Source: Agrobacterium salinitolerans (lineage in GTDB: Bacteria > Pseudomonadota > Alphaproteobacteria > Rhizobiales > Rhizobiaceae). Taken from it: a stretch of DNA of 64,000 bases. Location of the stretch: positions 310,001 through 374,000 of the forward strand of contig NZ_MRDH01000006.1 of assembly GCF_002008225.1 (NCBI RefSeq). Direction: 5' to 3'. Made by a program: the position numbers and the translations under genes. Every line of letters begins with the position of its first letter. The first letter of the stretch is position 1. Below, piece after piece: positions 7,403-15,196 of this stretch. Below the pieces are notes generated by a model. The model saw only the letters and a list, made by a program, of their open reading frames with translations, did not search any database and was not told the origin of the DNA.

Positions 7403-8368
7403 CTACTGTGCCTCAACCGTGCACTGTTGCGCCACCTCACTGACCTTCGTCTGCTGATCGGCGTTGAGCTTGCCTTCCATCATCGTGTCGAACAGGTTTT
7501 CCGCCTGCAGCTTCTCCAGTGTGCAGCCGCAGAAACGCTGGCACAGTTCCAGCCCGTTGGCCTGCTCGACACAGCTCTTTTCACAGCTCGATTTGTAAAG
7601 CTCGACCTGATCGACAGGCGAGGGTGGGGCTATGAGCGACAGGGTATAGACAAGGCCGATAAGCACCGGCTGGTGGATGAGGTAGAATGCCAGGCTGTGG
7701 CGGCCGGCGCCTGCGATCAGGTTGCGAGGCGAACTCGGGCTTCGAAAGCGGTCGAGCCAGTCGCGCGGCGTGACGAATTGCGACACCGCAAGCCCGGCAA
7801 GGAAGGGCGCAAGCCAGGGCAGAAGCGGCACATAGTCGTTCGAACGGGGCGGCGTGGTGGAAAAACCAATCCAGGCCAACCATTTTGCGTTGAACAGTTC
7901 GGACTGCAGATAGTGAGGCAGGGTGAAGGCGATCACGGCAAAAAGCAACGTCACGGCCGCGGGGGCTCGCACGAACAGCAACCCGACAAGGCTTGCCGCG
8001 GCGATATTGTGCAATATGCCAAAGAAGATGAAGCTGTCAGGAAAGGCGAAATAGGTGGCGATGGTAATGAGCAGTGCCGAGCCGGCCACCATCGCAAAAC
8101 GTTTGCCGAAAGACGGCCAGTTGACGCCCTTACCATGGGCGAGAAACAGGCTGAAACCGGCCAGAAACAGGAATGAGCTGGCGATGCCGCGCGCATAGAG
8201 TTTCCACAGGCCGGTGGTTGCCGTGCCGGGTTCCAGATAGCCGAAATATTCCAGATTCCATGTGAAGTGGTAGGACGCCATGGCGATGAGGGCCAGCCCG
8301 CGCAGGGTGTCGAGACCGCCTATGCGGCCTTTGCGGCGGTTTTCGTTTGCGGCTGCGTTCGTGTTCAT
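7403..8368 (-). CDS. DUF1624 membrane protein with Cys-rich tail (321 aa)
   Basis: The N-terminal two thirds match the DUF1624/heparan-alpha-glucosaminide N-acetyltransferase-like family: GGLDTLRGLALIAMASYHF (18-36), with about seven to eight membrane segments and conserved GILHNIAAASL (117-127) and HSLAFYLIHQPVLIG (224-238). The family is related to membrane acyltransferases but its substrate is unknown. After the last membrane helix (about 240-249) comes a soluble tail with a twin CX3C arrangement (Cys262, 266, 276, 280) plus Cys282 and a late Cys. The tail is unusual for the family and may bind metal or form disulfides. The RIME-like repeat lies beyond its 3' end. Confidence 0.8.
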   Translation of the reverse strand: MNTNAAANENRRKGRIGGLDTLRGLALIAMASYHFTWNLEYFGYLEPGTATTGLWKLYARGIASSFLFLAGFSLFLAHGKGVNWPSFGKRFAMVAGSALLITIATYFAFPDSFIFFGILHNIAAASLVGLLFVRAPAAVTLLFAVIAFTLPHYLQSELFNAKWLAWIGFSTTPPRSNDYVPLLPWLAPFLAGLAVSQFVTPRDWLDRFRSPSSPRNLIAGAGRHSLAFYLIHQPVLIGLVYTLSLIAPPSPVDQVELYKSSCEKSCVEQANGLELCQRFCGCTLEKLQAENLFDTMMEGKLNADQQTKVSEVAQQCTVEAQ

Positions 8369-8433
8369 GGTTTCCGTTTTCGGCTTTCGGGGGGCGGTAT
8401 CACGCTCGGCTTGGCCCCTGAAGTGCGGCTATT

Positions 8434-9126
8434 TCAAGGCCTGTTTTCTTCCATAATGGCGCGCCGTGCTTCGGAAAAGAACTGGCGGCGTAACAACGCC
8501 ACGATGATGATGAGCGTGCTGGCGATGAAGACATAGGGGCTGATGAACCAGCCGAGATAACCGATTGACAGAAAGATGGTCCGCAGGCCGTCATTGAAGT
8601 TCTTAGCAGCGATGATGTTCATCTTTATGACGTTTTCGGCTGCCCGCTCGGCCGCCCTGCGATCGGCGCCGACATCGTGGACCATGGGAATGGCGCCGAA
8701 CAGGATGGTGCAATAGTTGAACAGGCGGTAGGACCAGCCGAACTTGAAGAAGGAATAACCGAAAAGACAGGTCAGCCCGATGACCTTCAGCTCGAAGGCC
8801 GTGCGCCCGGCATACTGCACGAACGGCATGTCGCGAAACACCGATTCGACCTGTTCTGTGGCGCCCAGCAGGGCGAAACATCCGCCGATGGCGAAGATGG
8901 AGGTGGAGGCGAAGAAGGCGGTGCCATTCTGAAGGCCGGCCATGATCTGCGTGTCGATCATCTTCAGGTCGCGCTTCAGCGAATTCATGATCCACTCGCG
9001 GCGGCGCTCGGCCATGGCCTGGTTGAGGCTGGCTCTCGAAAACAGCCTCGTGCCCGTCGTGACATGGGTATAAACGGCCCATAGCAGGATGAAAACCACG
9101 ATCGAGATATAGTCCATCACGGTCAT
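8434..9126 (-). CDS. DUF599 family membrane protein (230 aa)
   Basis: The sequence matches the DUF599 family of inner-membrane proteins: a start-proximal helix (residues 4-22), the conserved RREWIMNSLKRDLKMIDTQI stretch (about 43-62), GTAFFASTSIFAIGG, FGYSFFKFGWSYRLFNY and a final pair of helices. Four to five membrane spans are visible. The function of the family is unknown. Start chosen at ATG 9126 (MTVMDY), with AGGTGG about ten bases upstream; an ATG at 9168 would add 14 residues. It is followed by the DUF1624 gene on the same strand after a 65-base gap, which may form a two-gene unit. Confidence 0.8.
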   Translation of the reverse strand: MTVMDYISIVVFILLWAVYTHVTTGTRLFSRASLNQAMAERRREWIMNSLKRDLKMIDTQIMAGLQNGTAFFASTSIFAIGGCFALLGATEQVESVFRDMPFVQYAGRTAFELKVIGLTCLFGYSFFKFGWSYRLFNYCTILFGAIPMVHDVGADRRAAERAAENVIKMNIIAAKNFNDGLRTIFLSIGYLGWFISPYVFIASTLIIIVALLRRQFFSEARRAIMEENRP

Positions 9127-9629
9127 CACGGGCAGGCCACCTTGCTGTTTGCGAATCTTCGAAAGCATATTGATTTGAAGGCCATGGCAAGGCAATGGCG
9201 GCGGCTGCCGTCACTCCATATTCTCCTTGGGCGTTGCGGTTTCATCATTCGGTTTTTCGCTAACGTTCCGGTAACCAAGTCGCTTTATCAATCCAGTCGC
9301 GGACGATGTGTCTGCCGGTTCCGGGTTAAGGTTTTGCGTCCCGGTTCCGCCCGTTTTTTCGCCAGCGGCGAGGGCCGATTGACAGAATGGCCGTTCGCAC
9401 CTAGCCTTTTATCTGGACCGGTGTTTCCGGTATCCGGAGCAGCCAAGGCTGATATGCCTCGCATCCTGCAGGCAGGTCTTGTTTTCTCCGGCCCGGTATC
9501 AGCGGCAGTCCGGCATGAGCAACCGGGGAACGCCTTTTTCTACGAATCGTTCCCTTCCTGTCTGTCTGCCCCTGGCTTGCGACACGGCGAAGATGCCGGT
9601 CCGTTTCATTCTCTTCCTTCAGGTTTCAG
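9127..9629. other. 503-bp intergenic region upstream of cobU
   Basis: This region holds no convincing gene. A -35-like TTGACA (9379-9384) with a weak -10 TAGCCT at 17 bases could start a 215-base leader for cobU. A perfect inverted repeat, GGGAACG-N15-CGTTCCC (9526-9554), also reads as an EcfG promoter on both strands. I looked for a cobalamin riboswitch: a GCAGGCAGGT segment (about 9471-9480) resembles its 5' P1 strand, but the conserved core with GCAACTGT and GCCACTG is absent. Confidence 0.5.
9527..9551 (+). promoter_or_regulatory. EcfG-type promoter motif, palindromic, upstream of cobU
   Basis: GGAAC (9527-9531), 16 bases, then CGTT (9548-9551) is an exact match to the rhizobial EcfG consensus. 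The flanks extend it to a perfect dyad GGGAACG/CGTTCCC, so the minus strand reads GGAAC-N16-CGTT too. It is about 80 bases upstream of the cobU ATG. It could equally be an RNA hairpin in the cobU leader. Confidence 0.4.
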
Positions 9630-10151
9630 ATGACAGATAAAAACCGCTCCGTTTTCATTCTTGGCGGCGCGCGCTCAGGCAAGTCCCGTTTTGCGGAGGA
9701 GCTTGCGGGCAAGTCGGGTGGAAGCCTGCATTATCTGGCCACTGGCCGGGCATGGGATGACGAGATGCGCGACCGCATCGTCCATCATCAGGCGCGGCGC
9801 GGCGGCGAATGGACAACGCATGAAGCGCCCGTCGATATTGCCGCCGTGCTGGACCAGCTCGGCGCGCCGGAAAATGTCGTTCTCATCGATTGCCTCACCC
9901 TGTGGCTCACCAATCTGATGATGGAGAACGCCGATATCGAGGCTGCTTTTGCGGCGCTCGAGACGGCGATTGCATCGGCTCGAGCTAAGCTGATTCTCGT
10001 CTCCAACGAAGTCGGTCTCGGCATCGTGCCGGAAAACCGCATGGCGCGGGAATTTCGCGATCACGCCGGCCGCCTGCATCAGCGAATCGCCGCCATTGCC
10101 GCAGAAGTCTATTTCGTCTCCGCCGGCCTGCCCCTGAAGATGAAGGGCTGA
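9630..10151 (+). CDS. cobU: adenosylcobinamide kinase / adenosylcobinamide-phosphate guanylyltransferase
   Basis: This bifunctional enzyme (CobU; CobP in aerobic producers) phosphorylates adenosylcobinamide and then transfers GMP to it, late in vitamin B12 nucleotide-loop assembly in the cytoplasm. The P-loop GGARSGKS lies at residues 12-19. The guanylylated His lies in IVHHQARRG (about 50-58). [11 protein letters not shown] (about 88-98) and [21 protein letters not shown] (about 128-148) are family signatures. Length 173 residues is standard. No other cobalamin gene is in the window, so it stands alone here, just upstream of the fixNOQP operon but with its own stop and a 237-base gap holding the fixN anaerobox. 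Confidence 0.95.
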   Translation: MTDKNRSVFILGGARSGKSRFAEELAGKSGGSLHYLATGRAWDDEMRDRIVHHQARRGGEWTTHEAPVDIAAVLDQLGAPENVVLIDCLTLWLTNLMMENADIEAAFAALETAIASARAKLILVSNEVGLGIVPENRMAREFRDHAGRLHQRIAAIAAEVYFVSAGLPLKMKG

Positions 10152-10259
10152 AGGGTACGCGCGCAAGCGGGGCCGGCATCGCTGCGCATTTTGCTCTTGT
10201 ACAAATTTCTCTCGTAAAGTCGCGTCCCGTTTTGCCGGGGCTGCGACAGCTTTGCTTTC

Positions 10260-10273
10260 TTGACCTGGATCAA
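10260..10273 (+). promoter_or_regulatory. anaerobox (FNR/FixK site) of fixNOQP
   Basis: TTGACctggATCAA matches the TTGAY-N4-RTCAA consensus bound by FnrN/FixK-type activators. If it is centred at -41.5, transcription would start near 10308 and leave an 80-base leader. This fits low-oxygen induction of the cbb3 oxidase. Confidence 0.85.
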
Positions 10274-10388
10274 GGTGGCGCTCTCCCGCCGGTGGCAATG
10301 CTCCAACCGACGCATAGGCACGTTTTCGCTCTCTTGGGCGCGTGCCGTGCCTTTCGTCGGTCGGCTTGCACGTTGGGGGAAACCAACA

Positions 10389-12011
10389 ATGAATTACACG
10401 TTAGAAACCGCGATCGTGGCGCTCGGCGCCTTTCTCGCGTTGCTTGGGGCAGCCTTTGCCCATGACAGTCTTTTCGCAGCCCATATGTGGGTATTGTTCT
10501 TTACGCTTCTGGTCAGCACGGTGCTTTTGCTGCGCCGTGTCTCCTTCGCGCCTGTCGGTTCTGCCACGCGTGCTCACTTGAAGTCGGAATATTTCGACGA
10601 GGTGGTGAAATACGGCGTCATCGCCACTGTGTTCTGGGGTGTCGTCGGCTTTCTGGTTGGCGTTGTCGTGGCGCTTCAGCTCGCCTTTCCCGATCTCAAC
10701 CTCGCGCCCTATTTCAATTTCGGCCGGATGCGGCCGCTGCACACATCGGCGGTTATCTTCGCTTTCGGGGGAAATGCGCTGATTGCCACCTCCTTTTACG
10801 TGGTGCAGAGAACCTGTCGCGCGCGGCTGTTCGGCGGCAATCTCGGCTGGTTCGTGTTCTGGGGCTACAACCTCTTCATCGTCATGGCCGCCACCGGCTA
10901 TCTGCTCGGCATCACGCAGGGCCGCGAATATGCGGAACCGGAATGGTATGTGGATATCTGGCTGACCATTGTCTGGGTCGCCTATCTGCTGGTGTTCCTC
11001 GGTACGATCCTCACGCGCAAGGAGCCGCATATCTATGTGGCGAACTGGTTCTACCTCAGTTTCATCGTCACCATCGCCATGCTGCATATCGTCAACAATC
11101 TCGCCATTCCCGTCTCGTTCCTTGGCGTCAAGAGCTATTCGGCTTTTTCGGGCGTGCAGGACGCGCTGACGCAATGGTGGTACGGCCATAACGCTGTCGG
11201 CTTCTTCCTGACAGCCGGCTTCCTCGGCATGATGTATTATTTCATTCCCAAGCAGGTGAACCGCCCGGTCTATTCCTACCGCCTGTCGATCATCCACTTC
11301 TGGGCGCTGATCTTCATGTATATCTGGGCCGGCCCGCACCATCTGCACTATACGGCGCTGCCGGACTGGGCGCAGACGCTCGGCATGGTGTTCTCGATCA
11401 TGCTGTGGATGCCGTCCTGGGGTGGCATGATCAACGGCCTGATGACGCTTTCGGGTGCCTGGGACAAGATCCGTACAGACCCCATCGTGCGCATGATGGT
11501 GATGGCGGTGGCCTTTTACGGCATGGCGACCTTCGAAGGTCCGATGATGTCGATCAAGGCCGTCAACTCGCTCAGCCACTATACCGACTGGACCATCGGC
11601 CATGTGCATTCGGGTGCTCTCGGCTGGAACGGCATGATCACCTTCGGCGCGATCTATTACCTGACGCCGAAACTCTGGGGCAGGGAGCGTCTTTACAGCC
11701 TGCAACTCGTCAACTGGCACTTCTGGCTCGCCACGATCGGCATCGTCATCTACGCGGCCGTCATGTGGGTGGCCGGCATCCAGCAGGCGCTGATGTGGCG
11801 CGAATACGATACCCAGGGCTTCCTCGTCTATTCCTTCGCGGAGTCGGTCGCGGCGCTGTTCCCCTATTACGTGATGCGTGCATTGGGCGGCCTGATGTTC
11901 CTCAGTGGCGCGCTGATCATGGCCTACAACGTCACAATGACCATCCTCGGTCATCAACGCGAGGAGGGCGCCAGCAAGGGCGCGGCTCCTTCGCTGCAGC
12001 CCGCTGAATAA
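10389..12011 (+). CDS. ccoN: cbb3-type cytochrome c oxidase subunit I (CcoN/FixN)
   Basis: CcoN is the catalytic subunit of the high-affinity cbb3 oxidase in the inner membrane, reducing O2 with electrons from cytochrome c and pumping protons. The 540-residue protein has about 12 membrane helices. Haem and CuB ligand regions are visible: [13 protein letters not shown] (low-spin haem), [11 protein letters not shown] (CuB His), GPHHLHYT (His pair) and [12 protein letters not shown] (haem His). Start is the ATG at 10389 (MNYTLE) after GGGGGA; the frame is open further upstream but runs through the anaerobox. It is the first gene of fixNOQP. Confidence 0.97.
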   Translation: MNYTLETAIVALGAFLALLGAAFAHDSLFAAHMWVLFFTLLVSTVLLLRRVSFAPVGSATRAHLKSEYFDEVVKYGVIATVFWGVVGFLVGVVVALQLAFPDLNLAPYFNFGRMRPLHTSAVIFAFGGNALIATSFYVVQRTCRARLFGGNLGWFVFWGYNLFIVMAATGYLLGITQGREYAEPEWYVDIWLTIVWVAYLLVFLGTILTRKEPHIYVANWFYLSFIVTIAMLHIVNNLAIPVSFLGVKSYSAFSGVQDALTQWWYGHNAVGFFLTAGFLGMMYYFIPKQVNRPVYSYRLSIIHFWALIFMYIWAGPHHLHYTALPDWAQTLGMVFSIMLWMPSWGGMINGLMTLSGAWDKIRTDPIVRMMVMAVAFYGMATFEGPMMSIKAVNSLSHYTDWTIGHVHSGALGWNGMITFGAIYYLTPKLWGRERLYSLQLVNWHFWLATIGIVIYAAVMWVAGIQQALMWREYDTQGFLVYSFAESVAALFPYYVMRALGGLMFLSGALIMAYNVTMTILGHQREEGASKGAAPSLQPAE

Positions 12012-12021
12012 GGAGAGGCCG

Positions 12022-12753
12022 ATGTCCATACTCGACAAACACGGCGTCATCGAACGTAACGCCACCCTGCTTCTGGTCGGCTCGCTGCTCGTCGTCTCAA
12101 TCGGCGGTATCGTGGAAATCGCACCGCTCTTTTATCTCGAAAACACCATCGAGAAGGTGGAAGGCATGCGGCCCTACACGCCGCTGGAACTGGCCGGGCG
12201 CAACATCTACATCCGCGAGGGATGTTATGTCTGCCACAGCCAGATGATCCGACCGTTCCGCGACGAGGTGGAGCGTTACGGGCATTACAGCCTGGCAGCG
12301 GAATCCATGTATGACCATCCGTTTCAGTGGGGTTCCAAGCGCACGGGGCCGGATCTTGCGCGTGTCGGCGATCGTTATTCGAACGAGTGGCACGTGCAGC
12401 ATCTGGCCGATCCGCGTTCGGTCGTGCCGGAATCGATCATGCCCTCCTATGCTTTCCTGAAGACCACGACGCTGAAGGTCACCGAGGTTTCTATGGAGCT
12501 GAAGGCCAACCGCGCCGTCGGCGTACCCTATAGCGACGAGATGATCGAAAAGGCGAGCGCTGACATGAAGGCGCAGGCTGACCCGAATGCCGATACCAGC
12601 GAGCTGCTAGCGCGTTACCCGAAGGCCAAGGTCGGAGATTTCGACGGCGATCCGGCCAAGCTCACCGAAATGGATGCGCTTGTGGCCTATCTGCAAATGC
12701 TCGGCACGCTGGTCGATTTCTCGACCTATGACGATGCCGCCGGATACCGGTGA
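12022..12753 (+). CDS. ccoO: cbb3-type cytochrome c oxidase subunit II (CcoO/FixO)
   Basis: CcoO is the membrane-anchored mono-haem cytochrome c that passes electrons to CcoN. One N-terminal membrane helix (about residues 15-37) is followed by a periplasmic domain with one haem c motif, CYVCH (near residues 70-74), continuing as SQMIRPF, a strong CcoO hallmark. A distal Met ligand is probably in SIMPSYAFL. Length is 243 residues, as usual. It follows ccoN after ten bases with an AGGAGA ribosome-binding site. Confidence 0.97.
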   Translation: MSILDKHGVIERNATLLLVGSLLVVSIGGIVEIAPLFYLENTIEKVEGMRPYTPLELAGRNIYIREGCYVCHSQMIRPFRDEVERYGHYSLAAESMYDHPFQWGSKRTGPDLARVGDRYSNEWHVQHLADPRSVVPESIMPSYAFLKTTTLKVTEVSMELKANRAVGVPYSDEMIEKASADMKAQADPNADTSELLARYPKAKVGDFDGDPAKLTEMDALVAYLQMLGTLVDFSTYDDAAGYR

Positions 12754-12766
12754 GGAGGTGTGAGCC

Positions 12767-12919
12767 ATGGAAACCTACACGGCCATGCGCCACTTCGCCG
12801 ATAGCTGGGGTCTGCTTGCCATGACCCTGTTCTTTGCCGGCGTCGTTATTTTCACCCTTCGCCCAGGCTCGAGAAAAGCCGCGGACGATGCCGCCGGCAT
12901 TCCGCTCAAGGAGGACTAG
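12767..12919 (+). CDS. ccoQ: cbb3 oxidase small subunit CcoQ/FixQ (50 aa)
   Basis: This short gene encodes 50 residues beginning METYTAMRHFADSWGL with a single membrane helix (about 13-31), LRPGSRKAADDA after it, and an acidic end. That is the standard CcoQ plan; the subunit stabilises the cbb3 complex. It lies exactly between ccoO and ccoP, 13 bases after the ccoO stop, with AGGAGGT ahead of the ATG, and ends three bases before ccoP starts. Confidence 0.92.
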   Translation: METYTAMRHFADSWGLLAMTLFFAGVVIFTLRPGSRKAADDAAGIPLKED

Positions 12920-12922
12920 GAT

Positions 12923-13786
12923 ATGTCCGAAAAACACATCGATAAAATCAGCGGCGTCGAAACCACTGGCCATGAATGGGACGGTATCCGCGAGTTGAAC
13001 AACCCAATGCCGCGCTGGTGGGTCTGGACCTTCTATCTCACTATACTGTGGGCCATAGGCTATACCATCGCCTATCCGGCATGGCCGCTGATCAACGGGG
13101 CGACGCAAGGGTTGCTCGGCTGGAACAGCCGCGGCGATATTGCCGCCGATATTGCCGATGCAAAACAGTTGCAGAGCGTCTTTGTCGACAAAATCGCCAA
13201 TGCGTCGCTTGCCGAAATTCAGACCGACCCGGCCCTGAGTCAATTTGCCCTTTCCGGCGGCGCGGCCGCTTTCAAGGTCAATTGCATTCAGTGTCACGGT
13301 TCGGGCGCGGAAGGCGGGCAGGGTTATCCCAACCTCAACGATGACGACTGGATGTGGGGCGGCAGCGTCGAGGACATCTATACAACGGTGAAGCACGGCA
13401 TTCGTTTTGCCGACGATGCTGATACGCGTGCTTCGGAAATGCCGGCCTTCGTCGACATTCTGAAGTCTGACGAAATCCGCGAGGTTGCCGCCTATGTCGT
13501 CAGTCTGACGGGAACGCCTTCCAATCCGGCGCTGGTGGAACCTGGCAAACAGGTTTTTGCGGATAATTGCGCTTCTTGCCACGGTGAGGATGCCAAGGGC
13601 AACCGCGAGTTCGGAGCACCCAATCTTGCCGATGCTATCTGGCTGAAGGCCCACGGCGAAGAAGGTATCGCTGCACAGATACGGTCACCGAAACATGGGG
13701 TGATGCCTGCCTGGGGAGAGCGTCTCGGCGATACGACCGTCAAGCAGCTTGCCATCTTCGTGCATTCGCTTGGTGGGGGTGAATGA
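12923..13786 (+). CDS. ccoP: cbb3-type cytochrome c oxidase subunit III (CcoP/FixP)
   Basis: CcoP is the di-haem cytochrome c subunit that receives electrons from the bc1 complex or soluble cytochrome c. A membrane helix follows the conserved NPMPRWW (about residues 27-55). Two haem c motifs are present, CIQCH (about 120) and CASCH (about 216), each with a downstream Met ligand candidate (EMPAF and VMPAW). Length 287 is typical. It closes the fixNOQP operon and is followed directly by a terminator. Confidence 0.97.
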   Translation: MSEKHIDKISGVETTGHEWDGIRELNNPMPRWWVWTFYLTILWAIGYTIAYPAWPLINGATQGLLGWNSRGDIAADIADAKQLQSVFVDKIANASLAEIQTDPALSQFALSGGAAAFKVNCIQCHGSGAEGGQGYPNLNDDDWMWGGSVEDIYTTVKHGIRFADDADTRASEMPAFVDILKSDEIREVAAYVVSLTGTPSNPALVEPGKQVFADNCASCHGEDAKGNREFGAPNLADAIWLKAHGEEGIAAQIRSPKHGVMPAWGERLGDTTVKQLAIFVHSLGGGE

Positions 13787-13807
13787 GGTGAGCAGAATGT
13801 GAAGAAG

Positions 13808-13830
13808 GGGCGCCGGGGAGGCGCCCTTTT
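13808..13830 (+). terminator. intrinsic terminator after ccoP
   Basis: A 7-bp stem GGGCGCC/GGCGCCC with a five-base loop is followed by TTTT. It ends the fixNOQP transcript and lies between it and the convergent VOC gene. Confidence 0.8.
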
Positions 13831-13842
13831 ATCATGGGCAGA

Positions 13843-14289
13843 TCAGGCGTTGTCCGCCCGTCCATCCGGATATTCGGCTGGTCCCTTCAACTCGATCTTG
13901 TTGCCGAAGGGATCACGGAAATAGAACGAATGTCCCATTCCTCTCGCGCCGCCGTGAAAGGCTTCCTGTTCTATCGTAACGTTAAATTTCGCCAGATGTG
14001 CGCGAAGCGCATCATGGTTCAGGGGACCGGTCGCTATGCAGATGTGATCGACATTCCGTCCTCCGGCGACGGGCGGAGCAGCCTTTGTGCCACCGGGATG
14101 TGTGACATCCCACAGCACGATCAAGGCATTTCCGCACCAGACCTGTTCCATGCCGAGAGCAGGATAAGAGTAACCATCAGTGCACCCCAGCACGTTCCGG
14201 TAGAAATCGAGCGCCCGCGCCATATCGTCGACGATGAAGACGATATGATCGATACCGACCAACGAAAAAGGCGGCGTTGTCAAAGTCAT
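13843..14289 (-). CDS. VOC family protein (glyoxalase/dioxygenase fold, 148 aa)
   Basis: The protein has the vicinal-oxygen-chelate fold: an N-terminal GIDHIVFIVDDMARALDFYR repeat (about residues 10-29) with a likely metal-binding His, and a C-terminal repeat with GHSFYFRDPFGNKIEL (about 122-137) carrying the usual His and Glu ligands. VOC members include glyoxalase I, dioxygenases and fosfomycin-resistance enzymes, and the substrate cannot be told by eye. Start is ATG 14289 (MTLTTP) with GGAA upstream. It is the last of three minus-strand genes set between the two fix operons. Confidence 0.8.
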   Translation of the reverse strand: MTLTTPPFSLVGIDHIVFIVDDMARALDFYRNVLGCTDGYSYPALGMEQVWCGNALIVLWDVTHPGGTKAAPPVAGGRNVDHICIATGPLNHDALRAHLAKFNVTIEQEAFHGGARGMGHSFYFRDPFGNKIELKGPAEYPDGRADNA

Positions 14290-14305
14290 TGCGGGTTCCT
14301 GCCGA

Positions 14306-14662
14306 TCAGTTTTTCGACCAGACGGCCAGTTCGTATCCATCCGGATCGGTGAAATGGAAACGCCGGCCGCCGGGAAAGGCGAAGATCGCGACGCTGATCT
14401 GGCCGCCGGCGGCCTCGATACGCCGTTGCACATCCTCGATATCGGCGGCGTAGAGAATGACGAGCGGTCCGCCCGTGGAAGAAACCGGCGCGGTGGTGGT
14501 GAAGCCGCCCGTCAGGCGGCCGTCGGAGAATTCGCAATATTGCGGACCGTAATCCTTGAAAGTCCAACCGAACGCGCCGCCGTAAAATTCCTTGCTGCGC
14601 TCGATATCGGCGACGTTGAATTCGACATAGTCGATGCGTCGGTCGTTTGTATTCGTGATCAT
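14306..14662 (-). CDS. VOC family protein (118 aa)
   Basis: This is a second, shorter VOC-fold protein: RIDYVEFNVADIERSKEFY (about residues 9-27), GWTFKDYGPQYCEFSDG, and a C-terminal GGRRFHFTDPDGYELAVWS (about 98-116). Its first strand has Glu (VEF) where metal-binding VOC enzymes have His, as in the many PhnB/27-kDa-like members of unknown activity. It ends 16 bases before the next VOC gene and begins ten bases after the SRPBCC gene stop, so the three are probably one operon. Confidence 0.8.
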   Translation of the reverse strand: MITNTNDRRIDYVEFNVADIERSKEFYGGAFGWTFKDYGPQYCEFSDGRLTGGFTTTAPVSSTGGPLVILYAADIEDVQRRIEAAGGQISVAIFAFPGGRRFHFTDPDGYELAVWSKN

Positions 14663-14672
14663 CTTTCCTCCA

Positions 14673-15077
14673 TCAATCCTTTTCGAGCAGCGCCTTCAGC
14701 GTTTCGAGATCGGCCGTGACCGCTCTTGCATCCTGATCGAAATCCTCGTCCGTCATGCCCTGAAGGCGAAGCAGGGTGAAACTCACCTCCGTACCGTCGC
14801 CATTCGGTGTCACCCGTAGCGCGTTATAAACTTTGATACCATCCGGCAATGTCACGACGTGGTCGATGACGCCCAATTCGTTTGCGGGCGCAAAATTGAC
14901 GCGTACCTCGCCAAGCGGCCCGCCCTCGGCGATCCAGTCTTGGCCATCGGCTTTAAGACCGCCCGCAAGGCCCGCGGCCCAGCGGGGCATATTCTGAGGG
15001 TCGGAGGCGAAGTTGTAGACCTCAGCCCACGGTTTTTCGATGGATAGATGAATGATTCTCGACTGCATGACAGGCAT
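14673..15077 (-). CDS. SRPBCC (START-like) family protein (134 aa)
   Basis: The pattern IIHLSIEKPWAEVYNFASDP (about residues 7-26), MPRWAAG, and a final amphipathic helix (DQDARAVTADLETLKALLE, about 113-131) matches the SRPBCC/polyketide-cyclase-like superfamily, which binds hydrophobic ligands in a helix-grip cavity. Start is ATG 15077 (MPVMQS) after GGGAGG. It is the first gene of the inverted VOC-VOC-SRPBCC set, and its start lies only 51 bases from the fixG anaerobox, so low-oxygen regulators could affect it as well. Confidence 0.75.
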   Translation of the reverse strand: MPVMQSRIIHLSIEKPWAEVYNFASDPQNMPRWAAGLAGGLKADGQDWIAEGGPLGEVRVNFAPANELGVIDHVVTLPDGIKVYNALRVTPNGDGTEVSFTLLRLQGMTDEDFDQDARAVTADLETLKALLEKD

Positions 15078-15127
15078 TTCATCCTCCCTGACGGCGCTTT
15101 CCCGCGACTGCGCCACTTTGTCGTCAC

Positions 15128-15141
15128 TTGATGCAAGTCAA
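15128..15141 (+). promoter_or_regulatory. anaerobox (FNR/FixK site) of fixGHIS
   Basis: TTGATgcaaGTCAA is an exact fit to TTGAY-N4-RTCAA. It precedes fixG by 55 bases and also faces the divergent SRPBCC gene. With centre at -41.5 the fixG transcript would start near 15176, almost at the coding region. Confidence 0.85.
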
Positions 15142-15196
15142 GGATGTTTCACTGCGGAGATGGGAGAAAGCAAGGAGATAAAAATGGACTCCTATC

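Noticed and set aside
9410-9629. Cobalamin riboswitch upstream of cobU
   Set aside because: No GCAACTGT or GCCACTG core and no 3' GACCTGCC strand on the plus strand; only a P1-like fragment is present. Kept as a low-rank finding for a covariance search.
10401-12065. Long minus-strand open frame opposite ccoN
   Set aside because: Composition is rich in His, Arg and Asp with no family; ccoN on the plus strand explains the region fully.
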